DNA of 28,629 nt from Scatomonas sp963649395. GTDB taxonomy: Bacteria; Bacillota; Clostridia; Lachnospirales; Lachnospiraceae. Made by a program: the position numbers and the translations under genes. The first letter of the stretch is position 1. Each line of letters begins with the position of its first letter. The notes under the pieces are model-generated. The model saw only the letters and a program-made list of their open reading frames with translations, did not search any database and had not been told where the DNA came from. Positions 7,198-15,621 of the stretch are shown in pieces. Location of the stretch: positions 1 through 28,629 of the forward strand of contig CAVJHW010000015.1 in the NCBI GenBank assembly GCA_963649395.1, in the 5' to 3' direction.

Positions 7198-8559
7198 ATG
7201 AAAGCAAAATGGTCAAAGAAGGTATTGGCTGCTGCATTGGTGGGCACGATGGGAGCTGCCATGTTGGCGGGCTGCGGAGGAAGCGCAAGCTCATCCTCTG
7301 CGGATTCCTCTAAGAGCGGGAGCACCAGCGGGGCTTCCGATGCCAATTCACAAGCAGCCTCTTCGGGTGAAAACGCGGAGTTGAAGGTTACCGTGCAGGC
7401 CTGGATGATGGGCAAATATGACTTTGAAGGAGCGAAAGAGAGCTTTGAAACCAATCATCCCGGAGTAACCGTAACCTACAATCAGGTGGATAACGTGGAC
7501 GTAACCACTTCCATGCTGGAGTGGTCTCAGGGAAGAACCAGCTGTGATATTGCAATTGGAGGGGATCGCTCTCAGACCGTATCTTATGCAGCGAATGACT
7601 ATATTGTGGAATTCACAGAGGAAAATTTCTTCAATGGGGATTTCACCAAGGATAAGTTCTATGAGACTTTCCTGGAGAATGGAAATATCGAGGGCAAGCA
7701 GTTTATGATCCCCCTGCTGGGAGAGGTTGTAGGTATTGTTTGCAACAAGGATATGATGGATGAGGCAGGTCTCTTGGATGAAAATGGTGAGATTGTTCCC
7801 GCCAAGACCTGGGATGAGCTGTATGAATATGCCAAGAAGCTGACCAAGGACGGCCAGACAGGACTGGGCATCGACTGGGGCTCTAACATGATGCTCTATA
7901 CTTATGAGGCCTGCCTGAATGGTGTGGCCGGAAGCATCTTCAAGGAGGACGGCACAACCCTTGAATTTACAGGCGATGATGTGGCCAGTGTTCTGGAAGT
8001 ATGGAAGAAGCTGGTAGACGATGGATATACCACCACGGATGTATTTGCAGATATGGATGCCAACCGCACCCAGTTCAAATCCGGCCAGCTGGCTCTTCAC
8101 CTGGCTCCTGCTTCCCGCTGGATCGAGGCATCGGCAGAGGACGTGCTGGGGGAGGATGCGGTAGGTGTTATGCCGGTACCCGGAACAGACAAGAATGGTT
8201 CTATCAACTACATCCATGGTATTGTCATTCCCAAGGTATCCAAGAATCAGGAACTGGCCATTCAGTTCATCAAGGAAGAGCTCTTAAAGGACAGCTTCCA
8301 GCAGGGAGCTATCAATGCCTATGGTAAGATGTCCCCGCTGAAATCACACTATGAGAATCTGGACAATCCCTATTGGCCCACCGTTCTTGGCTTTACAGAG
8401 AATGCGGTTACCTCTCCTCTCTATAAGGATATGACCAAGCTGGATCAATATATCCAGACAGAGATGCAGGAGTACCTGACCGGCAGAGCTACGCTGGAAG
8501 ACTTCCAGGGAAATATGGATCAATATATCTCAGAGCTTGACCTAAGCACCGGTATGTAG
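7198..8559 (+). CDS. Extracellular solute-binding lipoprotein of a CUT1-type ABC importer
   Basis: The ATG at 7198 follows GGGAGGT and gives 453 residues. A lipoprotein signal peptide ends in the lipobox MLAGC with the modified Cys at residue 26. A Ser/Ala/Gly-rich linker follows to about residue 60, then the family 1 solute-binding fold (LKVTVQAWMMGKYDFEGAKE, FMIPLLGEVVGIVCNKDMMD, KTWDELYEYAKKLT, HGIVIPKVSKNQELAIQFIK). It would sit on the outer membrane face and deliver substrate to the two permeases just downstream (14-base gap). This class usually binds oligosaccharides or glycosides. The ligand here is unknown, but the downstream URO-D-like genes hint at a methylated compound. Confidence 0.93.
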   Translation: MKAKWSKKVLAAALVGTMGAAMLAGCGGSASSSSADSSKSGSTSGASDANSQAASSGENAELKVTVQAWMMGKYDFEGAKESFETNHPGVTVTYNQVDNVDVTTSMLEWSQGRTSCDIAIGGDRSQTVSYAANDYIVEFTEENFFNGDFTKDKFYETFLENGNIEGKQFMIPLLGEVVGIVCNKDMMDEAGLLDENGEIVPAKTWDELYEYAKKLTKDGQTGLGIDWGSNMMLYTYEACLNGVAGSIFKEDGTTLEFTGDDVASVLEVWKKLVDDGYTTTDVFADMDANRTQFKSGQLALHLAPASRWIEASAEDVLGEDAVGVMPVPGTDKNGSINYIHGIVIPKVSKNQELAIQFIKEELLKDSFQQGAINAYGKMSPLKSHYENLDNPYWPTVLGFTENAVTSPLYKDMTKLDQYIQTEMQEYLTGRATLEDFQGNMDQYISELDLSTGM

Positions 8560-8573
8560 AGGAAAGTTTAAGT

Positions 8574-9530
8574 ATGAAAATGAGCTACCGAAAAAAACAT
8601 ATGTTAGCAGGTTATGCATTTGCTGCGCCTGGTATGATCTTTGCTATTCTCTATATGGGATATCCATTGGTGCGCTCCTTTTATCTGAGCTTCACCAATT
8701 ATAATTTTGCATTTGATAAAAATCCCATCTTCTGTGGATTTGCGAACTATGCCAAGATGTTCAAGGATAGCTATTTTCTGGCTTCTTTGAAGAATACTGC
8801 CGTATTCTCTTTGGCCTTCTTCCCCTTATTGATGATTCTGTCTTTGCTGATCGCCCTGCTGCTGCATAAGGGCATTAAGGGATCCGGAGTCTATCGTACC
8901 TGTATTTTCATGGCTATGGTAGTGCCCCTTTCCCTGACCGGTATTATCTTTCAATGGATCTTCAACAATCAGTACGGTCTCCTGAACTCGGTATTGGATC
9001 AGGTATTTGGCCTGTCCTCCTGGACCCATAACTGGCTGGGAGAAGGCAAATGGGCCATGGTCAGCATCGTTGTGGTCAGCCTGTGGAAGAACATGGGCAT
9101 GCTGGTGATCCTGTTTATGGCAGGCTTGGCAGGTATTCCGGAGGATATCATTGAATCTGCCAAGATTGACGGGGCAAGCGGCTTTAAGACCACCTTATTC
9201 ATTGTGCTTCCGAACCTGAAGGAGAGCTATGTCATCTGTGGCTTATGGGCGATTATCCAATCGGTAAAGGTGTTTGAGCAGCCCTTTGTCATGACCAATG
9301 GAGGTCCCGGTACATCCACCCTGGTTCTCTATCAATATACCTGGCAAAATGCATTTAAGCATTATGAGATGGGTTATGCGTCTGCTATTGCTTACTTTAT
9401 GGGGGTCATTATTCTGGTCTTCTCGTTGATCAATATCTATCTCAACCGGGACAAGGATTCGGACGAAGCCAGACATAGGAGAAACAGGGTGAGGAAGCCC
9501 AAAAAAGTAAGGGGGGCAGGCAAGGCATGA
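8574..9530 (+). CDS. ABC sugar transporter permease, MalF/UgpA type
   Basis: This 318-residue membrane protein has about six hydrophobic segments, beginning MLAGYAFAAPGMIFAILYMG. The cytoplasmic EAA loop is EDIIESAKIDGASGFKTTLF followed by IVLP, which contacts the ATPase. The FVMTNGGPGTSTLVLYQYTW region is typical of MalF/UgpA-type permeases. The C-terminus is a basic tail (RHRRNRVRKPKKVRGAGKA). Its stop overlaps the start of the next permease by four bases (ATGA), indicating coupling. No ATPase gene lies in this operon, so a shared MsmK/UgpC-like ATPase encoded elsewhere is expected. Confidence 0.93.
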   Translation: MKMSYRKKHMLAGYAFAAPGMIFAILYMGYPLVRSFYLSFTNYNFAFDKNPIFCGFANYAKMFKDSYFLASLKNTAVFSLAFFPLLMILSLLIALLLHKGIKGSGVYRTCIFMAMVVPLSLTGIIFQWIFNNQYGLLNSVLDQVFGLSSWTHNWLGEGKWAMVSIVVVSLWKNMGMLVILFMAGLAGIPEDIIESAKIDGASGFKTTLFIVLPNLKESYVICGLWAIIQSVKVFEQPFVMTNGGPGTSTLVLYQYTWQNAFKHYEMGYASAIAYFMGVIILVFSLINIYLNRDKDSDEARHRRNRVRKPKKVRGAGKA

Positions 9531-10363
9531 AAAAGAAAAGCGTTTCAAGAATTATTGTAGGCATCATTCTTGCCCTGATTGCTTTTATCTGGGTGATTCC
9601 CTTCCTTTGGACCCTGCTGACCTCCTTGAAGGATAACAGCGAAATCTATACGGATGTATTGAAGGTATTCCCCAGCCACCTGTATTTTGGCCATTATGCG
9701 TCGATTTTTACCAAGCTGGGCAATTTCTTCAAGTATTTCAGAAATTCTGTTATTGTGTCCTTCTGGAGTGTCTTATTTAACGTGCTCTTCGCAGCTACCC
9801 TGGGATATTCTTTTGCAAAGTTCAAGTATTACGGAAGGGGAATCTTCTTTGGATTTGTCCTCCTGGTTATTACCCTGCCCTACGTTATCTATCTGATTCC
9901 GATCTACATTATGCAGTCCAGGATGAACATCATAGATACCAGACTGGGTTTGATCCTGCCTTATATTGCTACCAACCTTCCCATGTCTGTTTTCATCATG
10001 CGTGGCCAGTTTAACGGAATTCCCAATGAAATGATGGAAGCAGCGCGAATCGATGGAGCCAACCAATGGCAGACCTTTTCCAAGGTCATGCTTCCGGTGG
10101 TCAAGCCTGGTATCGCTACCGTAATCATTATGACCTTTATTACGGTCTGGGGTGAATTCACCTACGCAAGAACCCTGTCCGTCACGGCGGATTCCCAGAC
10201 ATTGGCGGTGGGAATTACCTTCTTGAGAGACGAGGCGGCCTCCTGGCAATATGGAACATTGACGGCTACGATTATTCTGTCCCTGATCCCGGTTATGATT
10301 ATCTTCCTGAGCATGCAGAAATATTTCGTGAAAGGAATTATGGCTGGTGCGGTGAAAGGCTAA
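9527..10363 (+). CDS. ABC sugar transporter permease, MalG/UgpE type
   Basis: This 278-residue membrane protein is the second permease of the importer. It begins with a basic segment and a hydrophobic helix (IIVGIILALIAFIWVIPFLW) and then TSLKDNSEIY, as usual for MalG-type permeases. The EAA loop reads NEMMEAARIDGANQWQTFSK followed by VMLPVVKPG. It ends ISLSMQ-like (IIFLSMQKYFVKGIMAGAVKG), the common C-terminus of this family. Together with the preceding permease it forms the channel heterodimer. A GAAGGAG site leads into the next gene 24 bases downstream. Confidence 0.93.
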   Translation: MKKKSVSRIIVGIILALIAFIWVIPFLWTLLTSLKDNSEIYTDVLKVFPSHLYFGHYASIFTKLGNFFKYFRNSVIVSFWSVLFNVLFAATLGYSFAKFKYYGRGIFFGFVLLVITLPYVIYLIPIYIMQSRMNIIDTRLGLILPYIATNLPMSVFIMRGQFNGIPNEMMEAARIDGANQWQTFSKVMLPVVKPGIATVIIMTFITVWGEFTYARTLSVTADSQTLAVGITFLRDEAASWQYGTLTATIILSLIPVMIIFLSMQKYFVKGIMAGAVKG

Positions 10364-10387
10364 TGGGCAGATAGAAGGAGAACTAAC

Positions 10388-11524
10388 ATGGGAGATGTGA
10401 AATTTGACACGAGTCTGAGGGATTCTCAGGGAACGGAAGTGAGTCCCATTGCACCGGAAAACTTTGACTTTGATGCCTATGAAGCCTATGAGGCAGCCTT
10501 ACATGAGAGAAATAAGGCCTTTGTGGAGGCAAAAAGCGGATTGCTGGTATATCGAAGAGTGAGAGCCAATGGGGTATTCTACGATAAATGCCGGGATTAC
10601 AAGGAATCTCTGGCTCTGCAGCTGGGGGCCTTGCAAACCAGTATGCCCTTTGAGGCGGATATTGCCAATTTTCTGGAACCCTGGTACGGGATCGGATATA
10701 TTGCCTCCAGCTTTGGGGCCCAATATCGGTGGCTGCCCTCTCAGGCTCCCAGTGTAGAAGGAATCTTTTCCTCTGCCCAGGAGATTCTGGATGCGGATTA
10801 TGTGCCCATTGCTCAGACGCCGGAGGGAAAGCATCAGCTGGAAATGATTGAGTATTTCATGGACAAGACCAAGGGCAAGGTCCCGGTTTCCTTTGGGGAC
10901 CTTCAGTCCCCTTTGAATATGCTGGGATTTCTCCTGCCCATCACGGATCTGTTTATGGAGGCTTACGAGGATCCGGAAGGTCTGAAGGCGGCCGGAGAGC
11001 TTTGCGGCAGTCTCTTGATTGATTTTATGAAGGAGCAAAAGAAGCTGATTGGAGATGCTCTTGCCAGTCCGGGACATGGATTTGCCAGCAGTAGAGCCTT
11101 TACCGGTGCCGGCCTCAGCGATGATAACTCCATCATGATCAGCGAGGAGACCTATGATGAACTCTTCAAGGAGACGGATGAGAGGATCGGTGACGAATTC
11201 GGAGGATTTGTCTATCATTCCTGCGGAGATTGGGAGAAGAAGATCCCCATGGTAAAAAGCTATCGTAATATTGTCTGCGCAGATGGGGCCTTTACCATAG
11301 AGACAGATCCTAAGCCCAACAATCCGGCAGCCTTTGCCGATGAATTTGCAGGCTCCGGTATCGTATTGAATGCCCGGGCAGTGGGAAATGCAGAAAACAG
11401 CTATGAGGCCTTCCGCCAGTTGTGGCGTCCCAACCAAAAGTTGATCTGTGTCACCTACTGTAAGACTCCGGAGGAACAGAAAATTCTATATGATAGATTA
11501 CATGAAATGGAGAAGTCCCTATGA
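10388..11524 (+). CDS. URO-D superfamily protein with MtaA/MtbA-like zinc site, copy 1
   Basis: This 378-residue protein belongs to the uroporphyrinogen decarboxylase superfamily, which also contains zinc-dependent methyltransferases acting on methyl-corrinoids. I see the family's SFGDLQSPLNMLGFLLPITD segment and a late motif VYHSCGDWEKKIPM giving H277-x-C279. A further Cys (C358 in VTYCKT) lies 79 residues after C279. That pattern matches the His-Cys-Cys zinc set of MtaA/MtbA methyltransferases. The N-terminal arginine-rich motif of true heme-pathway UroD is not evident. It follows the permeases in the same operon and overlaps the next paralogue by four bases. Methyltransferase activity is inferred; no corrinoid protein is encoded in the window. 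Confidence 0.82.
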   Translation: MGDVKFDTSLRDSQGTEVSPIAPENFDFDAYEAYEAALHERNKAFVEAKSGLLVYRRVRANGVFYDKCRDYKESLALQLGALQTSMPFEADIANFLEPWYGIGYIASSFGAQYRWLPSQAPSVEGIFSSAQEILDADYVPIAQTPEGKHQLEMIEYFMDKTKGKVPVSFGDLQSPLNMLGFLLPITDLFMEAYEDPEGLKAAGELCGSLLIDFMKEQKKLIGDALASPGHGFASSRAFTGAGLSDDNSIMISEETYDELFKETDERIGDEFGGFVYHSCGDWEKKIPMVKSYRNIVCADGAFTIETDPKPNNPAAFADEFAGSGIVLNARAVGNAENSYEAFRQLWRPNQKLICVTYCKTPEEQKILYDRLHEMEKSL

Positions 11525-12576
11525 TGAAGTACGACATTACCTTCCACCCCTCCTGGTGGCATGAAAATGCAGGGATTCATTTTACCCAGGACTTTTTCGA
11601 CGATCCGGAATATCGCATGGAATGTGACATCCGGATGAGAAAGGCATTGTACGATCATTTTGGCCAATATGGGATTGGCGAAAAGGAGCCCAAGGCACGG
11701 CCCCTCCTGGGGACCGATCTCCTGGCTGCAGGCTATCTCCTGTCTGAGATTATGGGCTGTAAGATTCGCTATCAGGAGGATAATTCGCCCCAGGTGGAGT
11801 GCATGGAGCTGGATGAGGATGCGATAGAGGATATCGAGATTCCCAATCTGGAACAAAGCCAGGTTTGGAGCCGAACCCAGCGGCAGATAGACTATCTTGA
11901 GGAAAAATTCGGAAGAGTGGAGCCCTATGTCAATCTCATGGGCATCCAAAATGTTGCCATGGACTTGATGGGTCAGGAGCTGATGATCTCTTATTACAGC
12001 GCCCCGGAGGAAGTTTCTTCCTGTCTGGAGAAGATCACCCGCCTTTCTATCGAGGTAGGGAAGCGCTTCAAGGCCCTGTCTGCGGATATTTCCGGCGGTG
12101 TTACGGCCATTGTAAGGCAGACAAGACCGGAGGTTTATCTGACCTCCAACTGTTCCGTGGAAATGATTTCCAATGAATTGTATGAGACCTTCCTTTTGAA
12201 ATATGACCAAATGCTGGCAGATGAATTCGGGTCTTTTGGAGTTCATCATTGCGGCAAGACCATGGAACATGTGGTGGAAGGTTATGCAAAGCTTCGTGGA
12301 CTGGAATTTGCAGAGGTGGGGGCCTTCTCCGATCTGAAGACCGTGCGAAGCAAGCTTCCAGGGGTTTTCTTAAATGCCAGGTATAGCCCGGTGCGTCTGA
12401 TGAATGCCTCGGAATCTGAGATTATGGAAGAAGTGGATGCCCTGGTGCAAAACGGGCAGGAGAAGGGACAGCGGATCTCCGTATCCTGTGTAGGAATTGA
12501 CAACCATGTTTCTGACCAGCAGATTCATTATTTTCTGGAGGCCTGCCGCAGGGCAGGAGAGAAGCTGGAGAGGTAG
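11521..12576 (+). CDS. URO-D superfamily protein with MtaA/MtbA-like zinc site, copy 2
   Basis: This 351-residue protein is a distant paralogue of the preceding gene, overlapping it by four bases (ATGATG). It carries PLLGTDLLAAGYLLSEIMGC, VNLMGIQNVAMDLMGQELM and the motif VHHCGKTMEHVVEG, giving H242-x-C244. C323 in VSCVGIDNH lies 79 residues after C244, the same spacing as in copy 1. LKTVRSKLPGVFLNARYSPV aligns with the substrate-barrel end of the family. The two proteins may act as a heterodimer or in sequence, for example on corrinoid and acceptor. Both retain the zinc ligands, so neither looks like a dead copy. The methyl donor and acceptor are unknown. Confidence 0.82.
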   Translation: MMKYDITFHPSWWHENAGIHFTQDFFDDPEYRMECDIRMRKALYDHFGQYGIGEKEPKARPLLGTDLLAAGYLLSEIMGCKIRYQEDNSPQVECMELDEDAIEDIEIPNLEQSQVWSRTQRQIDYLEEKFGRVEPYVNLMGIQNVAMDLMGQELMISYYSAPEEVSSCLEKITRLSIEVGKRFKALSADISGGVTAIVRQTRPEVYLTSNCSVEMISNELYETFLLKYDQMLADEFGSFGVHHCGKTMEHVVEGYAKLRGLEFAEVGAFSDLKTVRSKLPGVFLNARYSPVRLMNASESEIMEEVDALVQNGQEKGQRISVSCVGIDNHVSDQQIHYFLEACRRAGEKLER

Positions 12577-12585
12577 GGAAATGCT

Positions 12586-13008
12586 ATGCTGACCTATGAA
12601 CTAAGGAATCACAGTGGATTTGATGTCATTCATAACAGCACATCCTGGAGAATTGCCCTTCACGCCTATGATGCAGAGGTAAATGGCCTGGAGTCCCTTA
12701 AGAATTGGGGATTCCACAGGGATTCCCAGGAGGGCTTTGTCCTGCTGAAGGGAGCTGCCTGGCTCCTTGTCTTGGAGGAGTCCGGAGATGACCAGGTGGG
12801 GACAGAAGAGACAGCAGACGGATGGAAGCTGTATCATCTGGAACCGGAAAGATTATATGTGGTTCAGCCGGGGGAAGGTCATGCCATTGTCTTGAAAGAA
12901 GACAGTGAGGTCTTGATCATTGAGAATCGGGATATGAGTCAGACTGATAGCCGAGCCATCCGGCAGGATGTTCAAATGGCTGTGAAGAAGGAGATAGGAG
13001 GCTGCTAG
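12586..13008 (+). CDS. Small cupin-like protein in the URO-D transporter operon
   Basis: This 140-residue protein has two cupin-like motifs: GFHRDSQEGFVLLKGAAWLL (around residues 41-60) and YVVQPGEGHAIVL (around residues 90-103). PGEGH is the usual second-motif form. Charged and polar stretches between them suggest a single beta-barrel domain. Only some of the classical metal-binding histidines are present, so it could be a sensor or a sugar-binding or isomerase-like protein rather than an oxygenase. It starts 9 bases after the second URO-D gene and ends 4 bases before the YesL-like gene, so it belongs to the operon. Its function cannot be stated. Confidence 0.7.
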   Translation: MLTYELRNHSGFDVIHNSTSWRIALHAYDAEVNGLESLKNWGFHRDSQEGFVLLKGAAWLLVLEESGDDQVGTEETADGWKLYHLEPERLYVVQPGEGHAIVLKEDSEVLIIENRDMSQTDSRAIRQDVQMAVKKEIGGC

Positions 13009-13012
13009 AGTC

Positions 13013-13651
13013 ATGTTTCGTGAGAACAGCAGATTGATGCAATTCCTGGGAAGAGTGACGGATCTTGTGATCCTGAACCTGTGCTTCATCGCAAGCTGCC
13101 TGCCGGTCATCACGGCAGGCGCAGGCTTGACGGCCCTTTATTCCATCAGTTTGAAGATGGTGCGCAAGGAAGAGGGTTACATCTTCAAGGATTTTTGGCG
13201 ATCCTTTAAAAGCAACTTCAAGATAAGCACCCTCCTTTGGCTGCTGTTTTTGGTGGTTGGACTTGTACTCTATGTGGATTACAAGGTGATTCCCGCCATG
13301 CCGTCAGATATTTCCAAAGTATTTCGCGTTGCCTTGATCCTTCTGCTCTTTCTCTATTTCCTGATGATGACCTATGTTTTCCCTTATATAGCCAGATTCG
13401 AGGACAAGCCCAAGGTTGTTCTGAAAAATTCTTTCCTGATGGGGGCCTCCCATGTCGGATATAGCCTCCTGATGATGGCAATTTCAGTGGCAGCTATAGT
13501 CCTTACGATCTACAACTTGACCTCTCTGCTGATCATGGTATTTTTGTGGATTCTATTGGGTTTCTCCCTCATAAGCCTTGTGAATGCATACTTTCTCCGT
13601 AAAATCTTCGAAAAGTACGAACCCAACAAGAACTTCCGAGAGGAAGAATAA
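13013..13651 (+). CDS. YesL-like (DUF624) membrane protein
   Basis: This 212-residue protein has about five hydrophobic segments and the family's N-terminal pattern FLGRVTDLVILNLCFIASCL, PVITAGAGLTALYSISLKMV and FKDFWRSFKSNF. YesL/DUF624 proteins occur widely in Firmicute operons for plant polysaccharide uptake next to CUT1 importers, but their role is unknown. A part in transporter assembly is sometimes suggested. It starts 4 bases after the cupin-like gene and is the last gene of the operon. Only 14 bases separate its stop from the stop of the convergent toxin gene, and no terminator is visible. Confidence 0.88.
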   Translation: MFRENSRLMQFLGRVTDLVILNLCFIASCLPVITAGAGLTALYSISLKMVRKEEGYIFKDFWRSFKSNFKISTLLWLLFLVVGLVLYVDYKVIPAMPSDISKVFRVALILLLFLYFLMMTYVFPYIARFEDKPKVVLKNSFLMGASHVGYSLLMMAISVAAIVLTIYNLTSLLIMVFLWILLGFSLISLVNAYFLRKIFEKYEPNKNFREEE

Positions 13652-13665
13652 TACAAATGTCAAGG

Positions 13666-14076
13666 TTACTTACTTAACACATCCAGCATTTCAGCTGGCG
13701 TTACAATGAACTTCTTGACAGGATAATGTTTCAGATTGCCTGTGACAAGGTAGGCGTTATCCGCTTGCTTTTCCATTGCAACTTCATAAAAAATAAGATC
13801 GTCCATGTCAATCAGAATTTCTCCGGTGGGACTTGGTGTAACCTCCACGCCATATTGACGGATTGCCTCTATTACTGTGTGTATTGTTTCGGCTTTCAAG
13901 TGAAACTTTTTTCTGCTCAGTACTTCCTCGTATTCCGATAGAATACTCTCATGATAAATTGGAATGATGTCTCCGGTAAACATGGCACGGAATACCTGTC
14001 TTGGCGGAGATTCAGGATTCTTTGTGATCAATGCGGACACAATGACATTTGTATCGACAACAGCATAGCATTTCAT
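13666..14076 (-). CDS. PIN-domain toxin of a toxin-antitoxin pair
   Basis: This 136-residue protein is a PIN-domain RNase-like toxin of the group annotated as putative toxin component, PIN family. The first acidic residue lies in AVVDTNVIVSALI (D8). E48 follows in SILSEYEEVL, and D92/D93 in LIDMDDLIFYEVA. The last motif reads AYLVTGNLKHYP, with Asn where many members have Asp, a variant that may still be active. Such proteins cleave RNA when released from their antitoxin. Its start overlaps the antitoxin stop by four bases (14073-14076), the usual antitoxin-first order. Target RNA is unknown. Confidence 0.88.
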   Translation of the reverse strand: MKCYAVVDTNVIVSALITKNPESPPRQVFRAMFTGDIIPIYHESILSEYEEVLSRKKFHLKAETIHTVIEAIRQYGVEVTPSPTGEILIDMDDLIFYEVAMEKQADNAYLVTGNLKHYPVKKFIVTPAEMLDVLSK

Positions 14077-14378
14077 TGTTTCCTCTTCTTTCTGGCTGCG
14101 CGTACGTCTGCAATCTCTGCATTGATTTCATCCAAGGTCATTTCGGGGGCTTCAGCTGCCTCCTCAAACATGGAATCCACAGCCTTTAATGCCTCTGAGC
14201 GTGTTACAACATCCTTAGGTAAGGTTGTGTCAAAGGGAATCCCTCGTACCATCTTGCTTCTGACAAGAAACATTCGAATCGCAGTCGGAAGGTCCATACC
14301 GAGTGATTCATAGATTTCAGTTACTTCTTGCTTCAATTCTTTATCAACTCTAGCCTGGACCAGGATTTGATCTGCCAT
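14073..14378 (-). CDS. RelB/DinJ-family antitoxin
   Basis: This 101-residue protein begins ADQILVQARVDKELKQEVTE and continues IYESLGMDLPTAIRMFLVRS, the ribbon-helix-helix DNA-binding and dimerisation part of RelB/DinJ antitoxins. A charged helical tail to the C-terminus (EAPEMTLDEINAEI, then a basic RAARKKRKQ) would wrap the toxin. It precedes and overlaps the PIN toxin gene. A GAGGG site lies upstream, and a palindrome covers the promoter -10 box, which suggests the usual autorepression by the toxin-antitoxin complex. DinJ/RelB antitoxins more often partner RelE/YafQ toxins, so the PIN partner is a mixed pairing. Confidence 0.9.
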   Translation of the reverse strand: MADQILVQARVDKELKQEVTEIYESLGMDLPTAIRMFLVRSKMVRGIPFDTTLPKDVVTRSEALKAVDSMFEEAAEAPEMTLDEINAEIADVRAARKKRKQ

Positions 14379-14428
14379 AATAATCCCTCACTTTCGCATG
14401 TGTTTTTCATATGCTTGTATGTGTTATT

Positions 14429-14462
14429 ATGTATATTATACATGATACAAAGGGAAATACAA
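14429..14462 (-). promoter_or_regulatory. Promoter and palindromic operator of the toxin-antitoxin operon
   Basis: On the minus strand TTGTAT (14457-14462) and TATAAT (14435-14440) are spaced by 16 bases. The perfect inverted repeat ATGTATA-T-TATACAT (14429-14443) lies on top of the -10 box, a good autoregulatory site for the ribbon-helix-helix antitoxin. Confidence 0.65.
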
Positions 14463-14537
14463 GAAGAAAATGCTGGCTTTGAAAGCAACGACGATCAGCC
14501 GGGCTGAGGGCATGCTTATGATGCGGCACTAGTCCAT

Positions 14538-15554
14538 TTAGGGAAGAGGATTTCCACCGGCCTTCATCCACAGGGTCATATCCCGCAGGGTATCTTCCGC
14601 CGGTCGGGGCCGGTAGCCGAAGCATTGGCTGGCAGCTTGGTGGCTGAAGCGGCTGTTGGAAGACAGGACGGAGATGGAATAAGGGGTGAAATACAGGGGC
14701 TTCTTCCTCATCAGGCAGTATTTCTCATAACAGAGGGAGACTAACCTGGCCCAGGACAGGGGCAGGAAGAGGGTGGGAAAGACAGAGGGGCGCTTCTGCT
14801 GGGCAGTTTCCGCCACCATTTCTAAAATTTGACGTATGGTTAAGTAGTGGCCGGACAGGATGTAGCCTTGTCCGGCTTTTCCTTGCTGCGCACAATCCAG
14901 AATGCCCCGAGCCACATCCCGCACGTCGACAAAATCATAACCGCCCTTTACGGCAAAGGGCAGACGGCCGGACAGAAATCGTTGGATCATACCGGTAAAG
15001 ATGCCGCCGGTTACGTCTCCGGGACCGATGAGACCGGAGGGAAATACCACGCAGGCATTCAGGCCTTTTTGGACGGCCCGGCCCACCAGATTGGTAGCCA
15101 TGGCCTTGCTTTTGGCATAGGCGCCCCTTACCAGGTCAGGGGAAAGATGAGAGGCTTCTGTGATGATGGTGCCCTTGGGTTTTTCGGGAATAGCATGAAC
15201 GGAGCTGACGTAGATCAAACGCCCCACGGAATGCCGAAGGCATTGACGGAGCACCCGTTTGGTGCCGCCTACATTGACGGGATAAAGCTTTTCCCCGGGA
15301 CGGGAGGCAACGGAGACAATGCCTGCACAGTGAATCACGCAGGTTTTGTGGTCGGCCAGAGAAAAGAAGGCGGCCAGGGATGTCTCGTCACATACATCGC
15401 CTGAGACAACCTGCACCTGGGTGGGCAGCAGATAGAATCCCAGATCCCCGGGCTGCACCAGGGCATGCACCGTGGCTCCCTGCCTCAGTAATTCCGTCGT
15501 CACTGCCCGTCCCAGAAAACCGCTGGCTCCTGTTACCAGATATCTGTCAAACAT
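14538..15554 (-). CDS. NAD(P)-dependent epimerase/reductase (extended SDR)
   Basis: The ATG at 15554 follows AAGGAGG seven bases upstream and gives 338 residues beginning MFDRYLVTGASGFLGRAVTT. The glycine-rich GASGFLG motif binds NAD(P). VSSVHAIPEK supplies the serine region, and GAYAKSKAMATNLV contains the catalytic Y-x3-K. VVFPSGLIGPGDVTGG and FVDVRDVARGIL are typical of extended SDRs related to dihydroflavonol reductase and steroid dehydrogenase-like proteins. The substrate cannot be deduced. The gene has a good promoter of its own and is divergent from the TetR gene, so it is a likely target of that regulator. Confidence 0.87.
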   Translation of the reverse strand: MFDRYLVTGASGFLGRAVTTELLRQGATVHALVQPGDLGFYLLPTQVQVVSGDVCDETSLAAFFSLADHKTCVIHCAGIVSVASRPGEKLYPVNVGGTKRVLRQCLRHSVGRLIYVSSVHAIPEKPKGTIITEASHLSPDLVRGAYAKSKAMATNLVGRAVQKGLNACVVFPSGLIGPGDVTGGIFTGMIQRFLSGRLPFAVKGGYDFVDVRDVARGILDCAQQGKAGQGYILSGHYLTIRQILEMVAETAQQKRPSVFPTLFLPLSWARLVSLCYEKYCLMRKKPLYFTPYSISVLSSNSRFSHQAASQCFGYRPRPAEDTLRDMTLWMKAGGNPLP

Positions 15555-15592
15555 AGACAATCCTCCTTTCCATGCCGTATGTGAAGCCTCAT

Positions 15593-15608
15593 GGCGGCTG
15601 TCGCCGCC
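15593..15608 (-). promoter_or_regulatory. Hairpin in the epimerase 5' leader
   Basis: GGCGGC and GCCGCC with a 4-base loop form a stable hairpin between the epimerase promoter and its ribosome binding site. It lacks a T-run, so it is not a terminator. It may affect mRNA stability. Confidence 0.4.
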
Positions 15609-15621
15609 GGGGGTTACTTTT

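Noticed and set aside
10499..11437. A 312-codon minus-strand open frame opposite the first URO-D-like gene
   Set aside because: Composition and lack of motifs show it is a shadow of the plus-strand gene.
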